From Atribacterota bacterium (lineage in GTDB: Bacteria; Atribacterota; Phoenicimicrobiia; Phoenicimicrobiales; Phoenicimicrobiaceae): a stretch of DNA of 15,136 nucleotides. The position numbers and the translations under genes were made by a program. The stretch's first letter is position 1. Every line of letters begins with the position of its first letter. The stretch is taken from the NCBI GenBank assembly GCA_030668465.1, contig DAOUTX010000008.1, forward strand, positions 1 to 15,136, written 5' to 3'. The notes below the pieces were generated by a model. It searched no databases and was not told where the DNA came from. It saw nothing but the letters and a program-made list of their open reading frames with translations. This document shows, piece after piece, positions 13,570 through 15,136 of the stretch.

Positions 13570-14475
13570 GTGGCAATAGAAAAATTAAAAGTAGGATTAG
13601 CTTTAGGAGGGGGTGGAGCCCGAGGCCTCGCCCACATAGGAGTATTAAAAGTTCTAGAAAGGGAAAATATTCCCATTGATTTAATTACCGGTACCTCAAT
13701 GGGAGCTATCATAGGAGCAGTATATGCCCTAAAAAAAGATATTTCTGCTATAGAAAAAATTACCGAGAAATATTCTAAAATTAGTGAATTTAATATAGAC
13801 TTATCTTTTAGCGAAAAAAAAAGAAAAGATAAGCCTTTCTTTTTAAAAAAAATGTCTGATTTTTTGAAAAAAGGTTATATTCTCAATCTTGAACTCACAA
13901 GAAAATATATAAATGATGGGAAAGGGTTAAGAAAGGTTATTGAGGAATTAGTGAATAACAAAACCTTCGAAGACACCCAGATTCCCTTTGCTGTAGTGGC
14001 CGCGGATTTAGTAAAGGGAGAAAAAGTAATTATAAGAAGAGGAAAATTGTTTGATGCACTTTTGGCAAGTGCTTCTATTCCGGGAATGTTTCCTCCTGTA
14101 ACATTAGATAAGAAAATCTTGGTTGATGGAGGAATAGTTGATGTAGTGCCAATAGAAACAGCTAAGTCGTTAGGGGCAAATTTCGTTATTGCGATTAGTG
14201 TGAGCCAAACCATTAAAAAGAGGGCAGAATTTAATAATGCTGTAGAAATTTTTTTCCGATCTGATTCCATTACCTCTGCCGAATTAAGAAAATTACAATT
14301 ATCTTTTGCGGATGTAGTAATTACCCCAAAAGTAGGGCGTTTTCATTGGTCTGATTTTTCTAAGCCTGAACAATGTATTCGAGAAGGAGAAATTGCTGCT
14401 CAAAATGCTATTTTAGAATTAAAGAAAAAATTGAAGAGGGTAAAGCCAAACTGGTGGAAAAGATTATTTTACTGA
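13570..14475 (+). CDS. Patatin-like phospholipase (NTE/RssA family)
   Basis: A 301-residue serine hydrolase of the patatin family with the Ser-Asp dyad. The oxyanion-hole motif GGGGARG (13-19) leads into the nucleophile elbow GTSMG (41-45, Ser43). The catalytic Asp is in DGG (186-188, ILVDGGIVD), and ASIPGMFPP is another family signature. There is no signal peptide or membrane helix, so it is cytosolic or peripheral, acting on phospholipids or lysophospholipids. The basic C terminus (KKKLKRVKPNWWKRLFY) may bind membrane. I prefer GTG 13570, 9 bases after TTGGAG (13555-13560), over the TTG at 13555 that lies inside this site. The leader holds the structured element at 13447-13521. Its last 7 bases overlap the end of the convergent FmdB-family gene. 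Confidence 0.93.
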   Translation: MAIEKLKVGLALGGGGARGLAHIGVLKVLERENIPIDLITGTSMGAIIGAVYALKKDISAIEKITEKYSKISEFNIDLSFSEKKRKDKPFFLKKMSDFLKKGYILNLELTRKYINDGKGLRKVIEELVNNKTFEDTQIPFAVVAADLVKGEKVIIRRGKLFDALLASASIPGMFPPVTLDKKILVDGGIVDVVPIETAKSLGANFVIAISVSQTIKKRAEFNNAVEIFFRSDSITSAELRKLQLSFADVVITPKVGRFHWSDFSKPEQCIREGEIAAQNAILELKKKLKRVKPNWWKRLFY

Positions 14476-14771
14476 AGTTTCTTATCTTTCTTTTCTTTGA
14501 TCTTTGAGTCTGGCTTTTTGGAAATTTCTTTCTTTTCTTGCCCTTCTATTGAGGAAGTGGTTAATATTTTCTTTTCCGATTTATAACTACTATTTCGATT
14601 ATCTGTACTATAATATCCACTGCCCTTTAATATGAAGTTCACATTTTTGCTTATTAATCTATAGACTTCTCCATCACAGCCTTTGCATTTTTTAATGGGA
14701 TCTACTGTAATGGATTGGAATTTTTCGAAAGTATTGCCACATTTTTTACATTTATATTCATATGTTGGCAT
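14469..14771 (-). CDS. FmdB-family zinc-ribbon protein
   Basis: A 100-residue protein with an N-terminal zinc ribbon of the FmdB/CxxC-CxxC-SSSS type: MPTYEYKC start, C8 and C11, then C29 and C32, and the typical VNFILKGSGYY segment that follows. The C-terminal third is lysine-rich and low-complexity (KKEISKKPDSKIKEKKDKK), probably disordered. The function of the family is not well defined; the name comes from a putative regulator near formamidase or amidase genes. AAGGAG lies 9 bases upstream of the start and a good promoter stands just beyond. It is convergent with the patatin gene, and the coding regions overlap by 7 bases. Confidence 0.92.
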   Translation of the reverse strand: MPTYEYKCKKCGNTFEKFQSITVDPIKKCKGCDGEVYRLISKNVNFILKGSGYYSTDNRNSSYKSEKKILTTSSIEGQEKKEISKKPDSKIKEKKDKKLQ

Positions 14772-14805
14772 AATTAGATTCTCCTTCTAAAACATCTAAC
14801 TGTAT

Positions 14806-14833
14806 ATTTTAAACAAATTTACACTTTTGTCAA
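14806..14833 (-). promoter_or_regulatory. Sigma-70-type promoter of the FmdB-family gene
   Basis: On the minus strand a perfect TTGACA (14833-14828) is followed after 16 bases by TAAAAT (14811-14806). The start codon is 35 bases beyond the -10 box. It is the best promoter match in the window. Confidence 0.75.
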
Positions 14834-15082
14834 GATTTTTCTTTCACATTTCCTACGAAAACAAGAATCCATTTCCTTTATGTATTATCAAAAGGCAATC
14901 TTTTATTTTCTTATTGATAGAAAAAAAGATAAAAGGTAAGGGTAGAAAAATTAATAAGAAAATATTATTGTAAAAAAAGATTTTTAAAAATTGGAATTCT
15001 TAAGATTTATATGATAACATATAAAAGTTATTTAGAAAAAATATATTTGAATTAATTACTCGGAAATATTTTTAATTTGTTT
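14834..15082. other. AT-rich intergenic region, no gene seen
   Basis: Between the FmdB promoter and the right edge I see no complete gene. A 12-bp perfect inverted repeat, TATTTTCTTATT (14904-14915) and AATAAGAAAATA (14953-14964), encloses 37 bases. In such AT-rich sequence it may be chance. The 7- and 8-base repeat families of the other gaps are absent here. Confidence 0.4.
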
Positions 15083-15136
15083 ATGATTAATTTAAATGAA
15101 TATCTAAAAAAGTTGAAAAAGGCAAACTATCCGAAA
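15083..15136 (+). CDS. Possible 5' end of a gene cut by the window edge
   Basis: An ATG at 15083 opens 18 codons that are still open at the window end. The peptide starts MINLNEYLKKLKKANY, an amphipathic, lysine-rich beginning that looks protein-like. No clear ribosome binding site precedes it, so it may be leaderless, start elsewhere, or be chance. I recognise no family. Confidence 0.3.
   Translation, partial: MINLNEYLKKLKKANYPK

Noticed and set aside
13503..13712. Minus-strand open frame over the patatin start
   Set aside because: Proline/alanine-rich antisense of the glycine-rich GGGGARG region; a coding shadow.
13875..14270. Minus-strand 131-codon open frame inside the patatin gene
   Set aside because: The opposite strand carries the catalytic Asp region of a well-conserved enzyme; the antisense product shows no motif and no ribosome binding site.

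Overview
The window comes from an AT-rich bacterium, probably a low-GC anaerobe. Two ECF-type vitamin transporter S components, a tetrahydrofolate riboswitch and a Zn-ribbon FmdB-like protein would fit Clostridia. The long intergenic stretches of degenerate 7- and 8-base repeats also recall uncultured lineages such as Atribacterota. No rRNA or phylogenetic marker is present, so the lineage is an inference. Initiation signals look ordinary (GGAGG-like, with ATG, GTG and TTG starts).

Region by region. (1) 69-1558: a membrane S component next to type III pantothenate kinase (coaX), suggesting pantothenate uptake and its first step to CoA; a strong terminator separates them. (2) 1819-5761, minus strand: nadA, nadB and nadC, the complete aspartate-to-nicotinate-mononucleotide route, with gaps filled by repeat elements. 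(3) 6398-8930, plus strand: a tiny ORF, a tail-anchored TPR protein, an M19 dipeptidase and a fumarylacetoacetate-hydrolase-family enzyme. (4) 9033-12236: a THF riboswitch controlling folT, then two zinc-dependent medium-chain dehydrogenases. (5) 12476-13414: a FlK-like hotdog thioesterase directly abutting a nicotinamidase-like hydrolase. (6) 13447-14771: a compact, apparently pseudoknotted RNA element in the leader of a patatin-like lipase, convergent with an FmdB-family zinc ribbon gene. (7) 14772-15136: the promoter of the FmdB gene, AT-rich non-coding DNA, and possibly the first 18 codons of a gene running off the right edge.

The common theme is cofactor supply: pantothenate/CoA, NAD by de novo synthesis plus probable nicotinamide salvage, and folate uptake. 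NAD-type dehydrogenases and a CoA-thioester hydrolase are candidate users of these cofactors, but the sequence does not tie them into one pathway.

The two most unusual features are non-coding. One is the 75-base element at 13447-13521, where three helices and a pseudoknot fit together with almost no unpaired joints, and which I cannot assign to a known riboswitch or ribozyme. The other is a set of intergenic elements of about 80-300 bp built from inverted arms of 8-base (TAACCAGC-like) or 7-base (GCGTATA-, GTGTAAT-, CGAGATA-like) units. Two copies 9 kb apart and in opposite orientation share a perfect 48-base match.
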